A stretch of 19,693 nt of DNA from Nitrosopumilales archaeon. GTDB taxonomy: Archaea > Thermoproteota > Nitrososphaeria > Nitrososphaerales > Nitrosopumilaceae. Position 1 is the first letter of the stretch. Each line of letters opens with the position of its first letter. A model generated the notes under the pieces. That model was not told the origin of the DNA. It saw only the letters and a list, made by a program, of their open reading frames with translations, and made no database searches. Below, in pieces: positions 6,453 to 14,546 of the stretch. A program made the translations under genes and the position numbers. Where the stretch lies: the NCBI GenBank assembly GCA_016176745.1, contig JACOWO010000060.1, forward strand, positions 1-19,693. The letters run 5' to 3'.

Positions 6453-7763
6453 ATGATAGATACAGATTTAGGAAATTTGCGTAGAACCCATTATTCAAAT
6501 GAACTTGATCCATCAAAAGAAGGTAAAGATGTCACAGTTATGGGATGGATAATAAGTGCAAGAGGTCATGGAAATATCTCATTTGTAAATATACGTGATA
6601 GTGAAGGCGAAATTCAAATTGTTGCAAAGGCAGGAGACTGTCCTGATGAAATCAGAGAAAAACTAGCTAAACTAAAAGAACATTCATGCATAGGTGTTAT
6701 AGGTAAAGTAAAATCATCAAACAAAGCTCCTAGTGGAATAGAAATTATTCCAAAAGAGCTACGAGTGTTTTCAGAAGTAGAAAAGATTCCACCATTTGAG
6801 CCTCATGCAAAGACTGTAAAAAACATAGACACACGACTAGAAATTAGAGCAATTGATCTAAGAAGAGAAGTTTTACAAAAAATATTTCTTGTGAGAAGTC
6901 AAGTTTTAAAATCAATTCGTGACTATTTTTATGAAAACAATTTTGTTGAAATTAATACGCCAAAAATGATTGCTACTGCGACAGAAGGTGGGGCTGCATT
7001 GTTTCCAATATTTTATTACAACAAAGAGGCATTTTTGGCCCAAAGTCCTCAGCTTTACAAAGAACAGCTTACAATGAGCTTTGAAAAAGTGTTTGAGATT
7101 GCACCAATATTTCGCGCAGAGCCTTCAAGAACTAACAGGCATTTATCAGAAGCAATCTCAATTGATATGGAAGAAGCATACATCAATTACAATGACATTA
7201 TGTTACGCATAGAGCAGATAATTAAAAAATCAATCAAAACAGTTCAAGAGTTTGCAAAATCATCTCACAATACGGAATTTGTGGTTCCTGAAATGCCAGA
7301 CAAAATTCCCCAATACACGTATTCAGAACTAGTCAAAAAGATGCAAGATGCAGGCGATAAAACAGAATGGGGCGATGATCTATATCCATCAAACATAAAA
7401 AAAATTGGATTAAAGGGATTTTATTTTATTAAAGACTGGCCTCTTGCGCCAAAACCATTCTATGTAAAGGCAAGCCAAACTGATCCTAAAATTTCAGAAT
7501 CATTTGATCTAATGTTTGATGATCTGGAGTTATCATCTGGCAGTACAAGAATTGAAAAAAGACAAGATCTTGAAGAGCGAATGAAAAACAAGGGAATGAA
7601 AACTGATGCATTTGAGTACCATCTAGGCGTTTTTGAGTACGGGGTTCCACCGCATGCAGGATGTGGAATAGGACTTGAAAGACTAATGATGGCACTAACA
7701 GGTACTGAAAACATTAGAGATACAACATTTTATCCACGTGATGTTGACAGATTAACACCATAA
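6453..7763 (+). CDS. aspS: Aspartyl-tRNA synthetase, archaeal type, probably non-discriminating
   Basis: A 436-aa class IIb synthetase. The N-terminal OB-fold anticodon-binding domain covers about residues 25-110 (VMGWIISARGHGNISF). The catalytic domain follows with motif 2 (FRAEPSRTNRHLSE, near 222-235) and motif 3 (GCGIGLERLMM, near 408-418). In the OB fold, the position that carries Trp in discriminating archaeal AspRS (GWVWE context) is Ile here. The KAPSGIE loop has Pro93, as I recall for non-discriminating enzymes. With gatCAB directly downstream, this argues that it charges both tRNA(Asp) and tRNA(Asn), the latter then being amidated. The residue argument is from memory; the operon argument is visible. 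Full length for the archaeal family. Confidence 0.93.
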   Translation: MIDTDLGNLRRTHYSNELDPSKEGKDVTVMGWIISARGHGNISFVNIRDSEGEIQIVAKAGDCPDEIREKLAKLKEHSCIGVIGKVKSSNKAPSGIEIIPKELRVFSEVEKIPPFEPHAKTVKNIDTRLEIRAIDLRREVLQKIFLVRSQVLKSIRDYFYENNFVEINTPKMIATATEGGAALFPIFYYNKEAFLAQSPQLYKEQLTMSFEKVFEIAPIFRAEPSRTNRHLSEAISIDMEEAYINYNDIMLRIEQIIKKSIKTVQEFAKSSHNTEFVVPEMPDKIPQYTYSELVKKMQDAGDKTEWGDDLYPSNIKKIGLKGFYFIKDWPLAPKPFYVKASQTDPKISESFDLMFDDLELSSGSTRIEKRQDLEERMKNKGMKTDAFEYHLGVFEYGVPPHAGCGIGLERLMMALTGTENIRDTTFYPRDVDRLTP

Positions 7764-7769
7764 GGTGAG

Positions 7770-8039
7770 ATGTTGGTTTCAAAAGAGGAGATAGAACACG
7801 TTGCAAAGTTAATGAGAATAGATCTTGATGATCATACTGTACATATTGACAGAGTACAAAAAATGATAGAATATTTTGATATACTTGACAAAGCTGGCAC
7901 AGAATCAGAAGAGCTCATAATAAATGAGCAACCGCTTGAAAACTTGCGTGAAGACAAATACGAACCATATGGTGACAAACTCATTGACAAACTAAAACAT
8001 TACAAAGAAAAGTTCGTTAGAGCCCCAAAGATGGTTTGA
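7770..8039 (+). CDS. gatC: Asp-tRNA(Asn) amidotransferase subunit C
   Basis: An 89-aa GatC. The family N-terminus LVSKEEIEHVAKLMRIDL is clear, and the central FDILDKAG region and C-terminal helix complete the wrap-around chaperone-like subunit that links GatA and GatB. It begins 6 nt after aspS, with GGTGA at 7764-7768 just before the ATG. That spacing is short, so the following TTG at 7773 is an alternative start. It has no catalytic residues of its own. Confidence 0.93.
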   Translation: MLVSKEEIEHVAKLMRIDLDDHTVHIDRVQKMIEYFDILDKAGTESEELIINEQPLENLREDKYEPYGDKLIDKLKHYKEKFVRAPKMV

Positions 8040-8040
8040 A

Positions 8041-9486
8041 TTGAATCTTGGAATTTCTGCGCTTGACTATATTGAAGCAATAAAAAATGGCGAATTTACT
8101 GTTGAAGAATTTGTTTCTGAAACATTTGATCAAATCAAAAAAGTAGACGGAAAACTACATGCATATCTCTCATTAAACGATAAAGCACTTGATCAGGCAA
8201 AAGAACTAGATAAAAAACGTAAAGCAAAAGAAAAGATTGGCTCCTGCATGGGAATGCCAATTGCAATCAAGGATAACATCTGTGTAAAGGGAGCAAAAAC
8301 AACCTGTGCGTCAAAAATGCTTGAAAAATATACTGCGCCATTTGATGCAACGGTAATAGCTAGATTACGCAAACAAGATGCACTGTTTATTGGAAAAACA
8401 AATCTTGATGAATTTGCCATGGGAACGACTACAGAATTTAGTGTGTATGGACCAAGCAAAAACCCATGGAACCAAGAATACGTTCCAGGAGGCTCATCAG
8501 GCGGGAGTGCAGTTGCAGTTAGCGCACTTGAATCTGTTGTGTCACTTGGTTCAGATACAGGTGGTTCTGTAAGAAACCCAGCTAGTTTTTGTTCTATAGT
8601 TGGCCTCAAGCCAACATATGGTCTTGTAAGCAGATATGGTCTGATTTCATATGCAAACAGCATCGAACAAATTGGTCCAATGGCAAGAACTGTAAAAGAC
8701 ACTGCATTTCTTCTCAATGTAATTTCAGGAATAGATCCAAACGACAATACTACAATCGACAACCATGGTGAAGATTACCTAAAAAATATTGATTCAGGAA
8801 TTGATGGGAAAAAAATTGGAATAATTTCTGAGATGGTTGGAAAAGGAACTGACAATACAGTATCTTCTGCGACAAAAAAAGCGCTTGCAAAGTTTGAAGA
8901 TCTTGGAGCAAAGTGCGAAGAAATTCCTATTGACATGGTAGATTATTCTGTTGCATCGTACTACACAATTACATCAACTGAAGCTGGAAGCAACCTTGCA
9001 AGATATGACAACCTTCGTTATGGTTTTGATTTTGATTTAGAAGGATACGAGTTTAACTCTTACATTTCAAAAGCAAGACGAAGTTTTGGACCCGAAGTAA
9101 CAAGAAGATTAATCATTGGCGGGTTTGTCCCGTCTGCAGGCCATGCTGGAAAATATTTTCTAAAGGCATTAAAAGTAAAAAGCAGACTAACAAAAGAAAT
9201 CAATGCAGCATTCAAGAAGGTTGATTTTCTTGTAGCACCAACAGTTCCAATTTTACCATTTAAGTTTGGAGAAAAACTAGACGATCCTGTAGCAATGTTT
9301 CTTATTGATTTTAATACCGTTACAGCAAATCTTACAGGAAAACCTGCAATTTCTGTTCCATTTGAGATTTCAAATGGTTTGCCAATTGGAATTCAAATTA
9401 TTGCAGACTCGATGCAAGAAAAATCACTTTTTCAGGCAGCATATGCACTTGAAAGTACAACGAATCTTCCAAAGGTGCCGCTATGA
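8041..9486 (+). CDS. gatA: Asp-tRNA(Asn) amidotransferase subunit A (amidase)
   Basis: A 481-aa amidase-signature protein that releases ammonia from glutamine for transfer to Asp-tRNA. The Ser-cisSer-Lys triad is intact: Lys77 in AIKDNI, Ser152 in GGSSGGS and Ser176 in DTGGSVRNPA. The glutamine-binding region and C-terminal PISVPF-x3-GLPIGIQI block are also present. The start is a TTG at 8041, one base after the gatC stop; no ATG fits the expected N-terminus. The end overlaps gatB by 4 nt (ATGA). The protein is full length for the family. Confidence 0.95.
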   Translation: MNLGISALDYIEAIKNGEFTVEEFVSETFDQIKKVDGKLHAYLSLNDKALDQAKELDKKRKAKEKIGSCMGMPIAIKDNICVKGAKTTCASKMLEKYTAPFDATVIARLRKQDALFIGKTNLDEFAMGTTTEFSVYGPSKNPWNQEYVPGGSSGGSAVAVSALESVVSLGSDTGGSVRNPASFCSIVGLKPTYGLVSRYGLISYANSIEQIGPMARTVKDTAFLLNVISGIDPNDNTTIDNHGEDYLKNIDSGIDGKKIGIISEMVGKGTDNTVSSATKKALAKFEDLGAKCEEIPIDMVDYSVASYYTITSTEAGSNLARYDNLRYGFDFDLEGYEFNSYISKARRSFGPEVTRRLIIGGFVPSAGHAGKYFLKALKVKSRLTKEINAAFKKVDFLVAPTVPILPFKFGEKLDDPVAMFLIDFNTVTANLTGKPAISVPFEISNGLPIGIQIIADSMQEKSLFQAAYALESTTNLPKVPL

Positions 9487-10961
9487 CAAAGATTGGTCTT
9501 GAAATTCACTGTCAGCTGACAAAGCTTGAGAGCAAGCTATTTTGCTCTTGCAAGGCAGATTATCGAGGATTTGAGCCAAACACCAACATTTGTCCTGTTT
9601 GTGTTGGCCTTCCAGGCTCGCTTCCAAGGCTAAACAAAAAGGCAATTGAGAAGGCCACAGTTATTGCAATGGCATTAAACTGTCAGACACCGCAAAAAAT
9701 TGCGTTTTTTAGAAAAAACTACTTTTATCCAGATTTGCCAAAAAACTTTCAGATTACACAGCTAAACATCTATGGCCCAACCAGTATCGGTCAAGAAGGA
9801 AAAATTAGCGTAGAAGGAAAAGAAATTCAAATCAGAAGAATTCAGCTTGAAGAAGATCCTGGCAGACTAATTTATGAGGGAAGCTCTGAGCGAACACAAA
9901 TCACACTTGTTGATTATAACCGTGCTGGAACCCCACTTGTAGAAATTGTAACAGAGCCTGATTTTGAAAATCCAAAACAAGTTCGACTATTTTTAAACAT
10001 ATTATCGGATTTACTTGAAAACTTGGGAGTATCAGACCCATCACTTGAAGGTGCGATGAGGGCAGATGCAAACGTTTCAATTGAAGGTGGCTCAAAAGTT
10101 GAAATAAAAAATATCAACTCGTTTTATGATTTAGAAAAAGCATTACACTTTGAACTTACTAGACAACAAAGTCTAGCTGAACGCAAAATTGAGATAATTC
10201 AAGAAACGCGACACTGGGATGATAAAAGAAAAATCACAATATCTGCAAGAAGCAAAGAGGAAGAAGAAGACTATCGATATTTTTTAGAGGGAGATATACC
10301 GTGGGTAAAAATTGATTCTAAAACAGTAGAGCGATTAAAAGAAGGGATGCCTGAAAGTATCAGTTCCAAAAAAATTAGATATGAAAACTATGGTATACCA
10401 ACACAAGTAGCAGATATACTATCATCAGAAAAATATTTTTCAGATTTTTTTCAGAAATATCTTGATTACTCAAATCTAGTAATTAATAAAAAACTAGGTG
10501 TACCAAATAATTTTAATGAAATTGAAGAATTTGACAAAAAGTATCATAGTTTTGCAAAAGAAGGCGCAAACATCATAACTACTGATCTTATGGGGCTGTT
10601 GGATAACAAAGAAAAAAGAAATGCATCAAAATTGACTGCCGAACATCTTTCTGATTTGGTAAATGCAATACTTGAGAATAAAATAACACGGCATTCTTCA
10701 AAAACTGTACTTCAAACCATGGTGAAAACTGGCAAACCTATATCCGAGATAATTTCGGAGTTTGCCTTGGAACAGGTTTCAGATGATGCGATATTATCTA
10801 CAATGATAGATGAAGTAATAAAAGAAGAAAGTAAAGCAGTAGAAGAAGCAAAACTAAATCCAGAAGCAATCAACTATTTGGTTGGAAAGGTAATGAAAAA
10901 AACAAAAGGACAAGCAGATCCCACTCTTACCCTTAATTTATTAAAAAAGAAAATATCATAA
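9483..10961 (+). CDS. gatB: Asp-tRNA(Asn) amidotransferase subunit B
   Basis: A 492-aa GatB, which activates the Asp side chain by phosphorylation and binds the tRNA. The N-terminal KIGLEIHCQL block, the zinc-type Cys residues (Cys21, Cys23, Cys37, Cys40), DYNRAGTPLVEIVTEPD and RADANVSIEGG are family hallmarks. The C-terminal region from about residue 340 is the helical plus YqeY-like tRNA-binding part and is complete. It closes the aspS-gatC-gatA-gatB operon. In Archaea, Gln-tRNA is usually made by GatDE, so the substrate here is most likely Asp-tRNA(Asn). Confidence 0.95.
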   Translation: MTKIGLEIHCQLTKLESKLFCSCKADYRGFEPNTNICPVCVGLPGSLPRLNKKAIEKATVIAMALNCQTPQKIAFFRKNYFYPDLPKNFQITQLNIYGPTSIGQEGKISVEGKEIQIRRIQLEEDPGRLIYEGSSERTQITLVDYNRAGTPLVEIVTEPDFENPKQVRLFLNILSDLLENLGVSDPSLEGAMRADANVSIEGGSKVEIKNINSFYDLEKALHFELTRQQSLAERKIEIIQETRHWDDKRKITISARSKEEEEDYRYFLEGDIPWVKIDSKTVERLKEGMPESISSKKIRYENYGIPTQVADILSSEKYFSDFFQKYLDYSNLVINKKLGVPNNFNEIEEFDKKYHSFAKEGANIITTDLMGLLDNKEKRNASKLTAEHLSDLVNAILENKITRHSSKTVLQTMVKTGKPISEIISEFALEQVSDDAILSTMIDEVIKEESKAVEEAKLNPEAINYLVGKVMKKTKGQADPTLTLNLLKKKIS

Positions 10962-10996
10962 AATAATTGTAGATGTTGTAAGATTTGTAATTGAAA

Positions 10997-12223
10997 TTAT
11001 TTTGAAAGTTTTTTTATTTCATGTGCGACCATAGGAAGAAACGCACCTACATCTGAGACTATACCTAGTTCCTGCCAAGTGCCTCTATCCATGAGTTTTG
11101 TAACTGTAGGTTGATTGATGTCAACAACTATTACCTTAACATCTGCAGGTAGCATGTTTCCAGTGGCAATCGAATGAAGCATCGTAGATACCATGATCAC
11201 CATACTTGCACCTTTTAGTACCTCTTTGTATTTTTGCTGTGCAATGGAAACATCTGTAATAACGTCAGGTAATGGGCCATCATCTCGAATAGAGCCAGCT
11301 AGAACAAAAGGCACCTTATTTTTTACACACTCGTACATGATTCCTTTTGCTAGTTTCCCACTCTTTACCATATTTTCAATAGATCCTGCCTTGAAGACAG
11401 AGTTTATTGCCTGCATGTGGTTTCGGTGTCCTCGTATAGCTAGTGTACCATCATGTATATTCATTCCAAGCGATGTCCCAAGTGTAGAATATTCTATATC
11501 ATGTACAGCAAGTGCGTTTCCTGCAAGCAGGGCATTTATGTAACCTGATCGGATAAGCTGAGCTACAGCATCTGCTGCACCAGTATGTACAATGGCAGGA
11601 CCTCCAACTAGAATGATTTTTCCACCCTGTTTTCTTGTCTTGTAAATGTCTTCAGCTACTTTTCTTGCAATGTGTTGAGTAGGACGCTCACTTGAGCTAC
11701 TACTTCCCATGAATTGAAATACATTCATTCCTTCTCTTGGTCTTGCAGGTGGCAAGATGCGAATTCCTTCTTCGCCTATTACGATTTTGTCTCCTTTTCT
11801 AATACTTCGTATTGGTACACATTCGGCTTTATTTGATCTGACTACAATACACTTGTCCATCATCATATTGTCAACATCAATCCAACGTCCTTTGGAGAAA
11901 ATCTGTGTGTGATTATTTGTTGTACTGTAAAAGTCTTCTGGCATCACCATATCTTTTGTAGCAGCACTCAAACTGACTTCTTTTTGTATTTTAGCAGTAG
12001 CGCCTTCCCTGTAAACTAGCTCAAGGATGTCTTCTAGATGTTTTTTTGACTTGCCTTGAATGCGTAGCTTTGCATAACTTGCATCTTTTTTTCTTCTGCC
12101 TATTCTAATTTTTAGTACTTCAAACTCGCCGCCAAGATCCATGATGCCATCAAAAATCTTTGTTAGTATCAAGGAGTCAATTAAGTGTCCTCGTACCTCT
12201 ACTTCTTGAACAAATTTACTCAT
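10997..12223 (-). CDS. TIGR00300 (LOR/SDH-domain) protein, ornithine cyclodeaminase type
   Basis: A 408-aa protein of the TIGR00300 family (LOR/SDH bifunctional-enzyme conserved domain). The N-terminal domain (residues about 1-100) begins VQEVEVRGHLIDSLILTKI. A middle domain has YSTTNNHTQIFSKGRW around 120-135. The C-terminal half carries a Rossmann-like IILVGGPAIVHTG and AGNALAVHDIEYSTLGTSLG, both characteristic. Members of this family act as ornithine cyclodeaminases (ornithine to proline plus ammonia) or related ArgZ-type enzymes. If so, it could be the source of proline in this organism; that is inference. It converges on gatB with 35 nt between and starts with ATG, with AT-rich sequence upstream. 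Confidence 0.85.
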   Translation of the reverse strand: MSKFVQEVEVRGHLIDSLILTKIFDGIMDLGGEFEVLKIRIGRRKKDASYAKLRIQGKSKKHLEDILELVYREGATAKIQKEVSLSAATKDMVMPEDFYSTTNNHTQIFSKGRWIDVDNMMMDKCIVVRSNKAECVPIRSIRKGDKIVIGEEGIRILPPARPREGMNVFQFMGSSSSSERPTQHIARKVAEDIYKTRKQGGKIILVGGPAIVHTGAADAVAQLIRSGYINALLAGNALAVHDIEYSTLGTSLGMNIHDGTLAIRGHRNHMQAINSVFKAGSIENMVKSGKLAKGIMYECVKNKVPFVLAGSIRDDGPLPDVITDVSIAQQKYKEVLKGASMVIMVSTMLHSIATGNMLPADVKVIVVDINQPTVTKLMDRGTWQELGIVSDVGAFLPMVAHEIKKLSK

Positions 12224-12311
12224 ATGTTAGGTATAGAATAATGTGTTAACTTAAAAATTGCGAATTGGTTTGAGCGTGTTTTTATTAACACAGATTATGA
12301 AATTTATCTAT

Positions 12312-12467
12312 CTATTCTTGTCTATCAATTTGATTCATCTCAATCCATTCTGGTTTTAGCGAACATTCCTTACAGATATGATAAATGTGTTCATCATTTA
12401 GAAATCGTCTCACTATGATCTTTGGGTTGTCATCTAGACACTGTCTATGTGTTTCTTCAGAATTCAC
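12312..12467 (-). CDS. 51-aa Cys-containing small protein
   Basis: A small gene on the minus strand, 51 aa, starting with GTG at 12467. The product begins MNSEETHRQCLDDNPKIIVR and carries a CKEC motif (Cys32 and Cys35) after a HIYH segment, plus Cys10. These could form a small metal site. It is bounded upstream by a stop codon 12 nt before the GTG. No family recognised. The coherent amino-acid composition and paired Cys/His residues favour a real gene over chance. It lies between two minus-strand genes and could be part of their transcript. Confidence 0.5.
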   Translation of the reverse strand: MNSEETHRQCLDDNPKIIVRRFLNDEHIYHICKECSLKPEWIEMNQIDRQE

Positions 12468-12516
12468 TAGACGGGTTTAGCGTTACAGTGTTTATGAAAT
12501 TATGTAGGTTTTATAT

Positions 12517-12864
12517 TCACACAGGAAGAGACACATTGCCCTTGTATTGAGGAACATTTTCTGCTTCCAGCATTTTTATAGTCTTATCTTTTTGTTCCTT
12601 GCTTAGTCCTTGAACAAGTGCTTTTGATATGCCATTTTTATCACACAGAACAAGAAGGTATCCACTAGTATCTGTTAATACGAATCCAGATGATTCATCA
12701 ACAATGGCATAGAGATTTTCTTCTCCAACTGGTTCCCAAACATTTGTTTTGTTATCACGAAGTGCCAATGCTGGCATGGCCTTGCCATTTGTAAATTTAT
12801 TTAACAAATCTCTTGCCGCCTGCACTCTTTTTTGGCCTATCTTCAAGGCAGCAAAATATTGCAT
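12517..12864 (-). CDS. 115-aa protein of unknown function
   Basis: A 115-aa soluble protein beginning MQYFAALKIGQKRVQAARDLL. A central part (about residues 45-85) has alternating hydrophobic strands (ENLYAIVDESSGFVLTDTSG) followed by a helical, Lys-rich section and a Pro-Val end. I do not recognise the family. There is no signal peptide or membrane segment. An AT-rich promoter-like stretch lies 10-35 nt upstream on the minus strand, suggesting its own transcript. Confidence 0.65.
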   Translation of the reverse strand: MQYFAALKIGQKRVQAARDLLNKFTNGKAMPALALRDNKTNVWEPVGEENLYAIVDESSGFVLTDTSGYLLVLCDKNGISKALVQGLSKEQKDKTIKMLEAENVPQYKGNVSLPV

Positions 12865-12910
12865 AATGAATAATTGATAAAATTAATTATTAAAATGTAT
12901 GATAATCTGA

Positions 12911-13141
12911 TTAAACTTCAAGTTTTTTTAGTAGTTTGGTAACGATTTTGGCGTTCTCTGTTCGCTCATGCATAATTTCATCTAGTCGTTTTTTGTTAAT
13001 TGGTCTTTTTTTGTTCTCAATTATTTGAAAATATTCTTCATCCAAGTCATTATTTGCCTGAAGTCTTTTTATAACTTCAAATAATATTCCTATGACTTCG
13101 TTTTGTGCTGCGATTAGCTCGTCTTTACTTGTCTCAGACAT
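12911..13141 (-). CDS. 76-aa helical protein of unknown function
   Basis: A 76-aa charged, probably all-helical protein (MSETSKDELIAAQNEVIGIL at the start, KIVTKLLKKLEV at the end). The hydrophobic spacing would allow a two-helix coiled coil. Its ATG at 13141 lies inside the last codons of the HD-domain gene, an 8-nt overlap, so the two form one operon. No family recognised. The overlap suggests translational coupling with the HD gene, whose frame is broken further upstream in this sequence. Confidence 0.6.
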   Translation of the reverse strand: MSETSKDELIAAQNEVIGILFEVIKRLQANNDLDEEYFQIIENKKRPINKKRLDEIMHERTENAKIVTKLLKKLEV

Positions 13142-13734
13142 TTGTATTTGTTAGATTAATCGTATTTCGTATAATTTTGTTTAAAATCTTACGCAGATAT
13201 TCATTTTTGATTTCTTTGTCTGCAGTTTTTAAAAATTCCCCAAGCTTGTCTTTATCATATCCTTTTTCAAGATATTTTCTTGCTTGAAATGCCATCTCAA
13301 GTCGGTCTATCTCATGTACAAGTTGAGATTCTTTTGTCTTTGCTTCCTGATATTCATTCCATATCTTTTCATATTTTTTAGATATAGTCACTGGAAGGTT
13401 AGACAAAATTTCTTTCATTGCGTTGTTTTCAAGCTTTCTTTTTTGTTTTAGCGATATCTCATCAGGAGTATAATCTCCAACAAGTGATTCAGCAAGATCA
13501 TGAATCAAAGACATTGTTGCTACCTTGTGATTCAGCAAGATCATGAATCAAAGACATTGTTGCTACCTTATGCACGTCCAATGCTTGAAGTTCGGCAATA
13601 ACAACTGACATCAAAGCCATAGAATAAGTGTGGTCAGCCACAGATTCTGGCTCTTTAATGCCTACCTTTTTAGTCCATCCTTTTCTGTGAATGCTTTTTA
13701 AACCAATAGCCTGATCAAAGAAATCTTCTAGCAA
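13134..13734 (-). pseudogene. HD-domain protein (HDDC2/YfbR-like), frameshifted by tandem duplication
   Basis: The gene is in two frames. The first part (13734 down to about 13527) encodes residues 1-69 with RKGW, ESVADH (His35) and SLIHDLAES (His64-Asp65, Glu68). The second part (13544-13134) repeats VATMSLIHDLAES and continues LVGDYTPDEIS through a distal EIDRLEM (the last metal Asp). The duplicated 43 bp at 13484-13569 shifts the frame by one. Deleting one copy gives a continuous protein of about 185 aa that fits HDDC2/YfbR-type 5'-deoxynucleotidase or related phosphohydrolase length and motifs. The first frame starts at a TTG. As sequenced, translation ends shortly after the first HD motif. 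It may be a true mutation or an assembly error. Confidence 0.8.
13484..13569. repeat. Perfect 43-bp tandem duplication
   Basis: Bases 13484-13526 and 13527-13569 are identical, directly abutting copies of 43 bp. The unit covers the codons for KVATMSLIHDLAES of the HD protein. Since 43 is not a multiple of three, the duplication breaks the reading frame. The flanking bases differ, so the repeat ends exactly there. Confidence 0.95.
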
Positions 13735-13753
13735 TGCTAGAATTTTCTAGCAT
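13726..13753. repeat. Direct/inverted/direct 8-mer repeat at 5' end of HD gene
   Basis: TTCTAGCA occurs at 13726-13733, its reverse complement TGCTAGAA at 13735-13742, and TTCTAGCA again at 13745-13752. The first pair is a 17-bp palindrome around one base. On the minus strand the duplicated 8-mer places an ATG (13753) and a TTG (13734) before the same following codons but in different frames. Confidence 0.7.
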
Positions 13754-13848
13754 CTCTCTAATAATCCTGAGCCATGATGATTCTGTCATGTGGCTAGCAA
13801 ATATCATAAAGCGAACAAGATAAAATACAGAAAAGCCCAGATTGAATA

Positions 13849-14382
13849 ATGAAGATTTATACAAAAACAGGTGACGATGGAACAACTGGTTTGCAGGGAG
13901 GAAATAGAATTTCAAAATCAAACCCTCGTATTATTGCATATGGGGCAGTTGATGAAATCAACTCTTCATTAGGGATTGTTCTGTCTAATACTTTGGATAA
14001 TGACATAAGCGAGTTGCTAACAGAAATACAAAACGACCTATTTGTAGCAGGTTCTGATTTATCAAACCCTGATATCACTACTAAAAATCGAATTACATCT
14101 AAAATGGTTGAATATTTAGAAAGTAAAATTGATCAGTTTGAAAAAGAACTCACTCCAATTACAAAATTCATTCTTCCAGGAGGTCATCCTATTGCTTCTC
14201 AAGTTCATTTTGCAAGGACAGTAACACGAAGAGCAGAAACTATGGTTATTTTACTATCAGAGAAAGAAAATGTAAATGCAGAATGTAAAAAGTATCTAAA
14301 TAGATTATCTGATTTACTATTTGTTTTAGCTAGAATAATTAACAAAAGAAACGGAATAACAGATGTTTTTTGGAAACAGTAA
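13849..14382 (+). CDS. PduO-type corrinoid adenosyltransferase
   Basis: A 177-aa ATP:cob(I)alamin adenosyltransferase of the PduO class, which makes adenosylcobalamin. The N-terminal ATP-binding KIYTKTGDDGTTGLQGG motif (residues 2-18), AYGAVDEINSSLG at about 30-42, the FILPGGHP loop, RTVTRRAE and the C-terminal NRLSDLLFVLAR helix are all present, so the enzyme looks intact. It probably acts as a trimer. Thaumarchaea make cobalamin and use it in methylmalonyl-CoA mutase, a likely client; that is general knowledge, not seen here. It starts 95 nt from the upstream ATG (13753) of the divergent HD gene. An AT-rich TAAAATA-like box lies about 25-30 nt upstream. Confidence 0.92.
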   Translation: MKIYTKTGDDGTTGLQGGNRISKSNPRIIAYGAVDEINSSLGIVLSNTLDNDISELLTEIQNDLFVAGSDLSNPDITTKNRITSKMVEYLESKIDQFEKELTPITKFILPGGHPIASQVHFARTVTRRAETMVILLSEKENVNAECKKYLNRLSDLLFVLARIINKRNGITDVFWKQ

Positions 14383-14423
14383 AAGACACACTTTAATTGC
14401 TCAGCTATAAGATCATTCGATGT

Positions 14424-14500
14424 GCCAGGGTAGCTCAGCCCGGGAGAGCACTCGGCTGAAGACCGAGCTGTCGTGCGTTCAAATCCCACCCCTGGCACCA
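14424..14500 (+). tRNA. tRNA-Phe (GAA), encoded CCA
   Basis: Cloverleaf: acceptor stem GCCAGGG at 14424-14430 pairs with CCCTGGC at 14490-14496. The D arm is GCTC/GAGC. The anticodon stem is CTCGG/CCGAG with loop CTGAAGA, giving anticodon GAA. The variable loop is 5 nt and the T loop TTCAAAT is at 14478-14484. Discriminator A is at 14497 and CCA is encoded at 14498-14500. There is no intron. The T stem (14473-14477 with 14485-14489) has one C-C mismatch (14476 and 14486), which is unusual. Confidence 0.95.
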
Positions 14501-14508
14501 TACTTAAA

Positions 14509-14516
14509 TTTAAATA
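14509..14516 (+). promoter_or_regulatory. TATA box downstream of tRNA
   Basis: TTTAAATA begins 38 nt upstream of the ATG at 14547, placing transcription start 5-12 nt before the ATG. It lies only 8 nt after the tRNA 3' end, so the two genes are packed tightly. Confidence 0.5.
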
Positions 14517-14546
14517 CATGAGCAACTTCTCTTCAAGGACAGCCAT

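Noticed and set aside
8193..8762. 189-codon open frame on the minus strand
   Set aside because: It lies wholly inside gatA, whose motifs are intact; the translated product is low in expected features and is a shadow frame.
11193..11543. 116-codon plus-strand open frame
   Set aside because: Antisense to the well-conserved TIGR00300 gene; shadow.
13715..13921. 68-codon minus-strand frame overlapping the adenosyltransferase start
   Set aside because: Its first half is antisense to the adenosyltransferase gene; only the end (from the ATG at 13789) may matter, as the possible original start of the HD gene.
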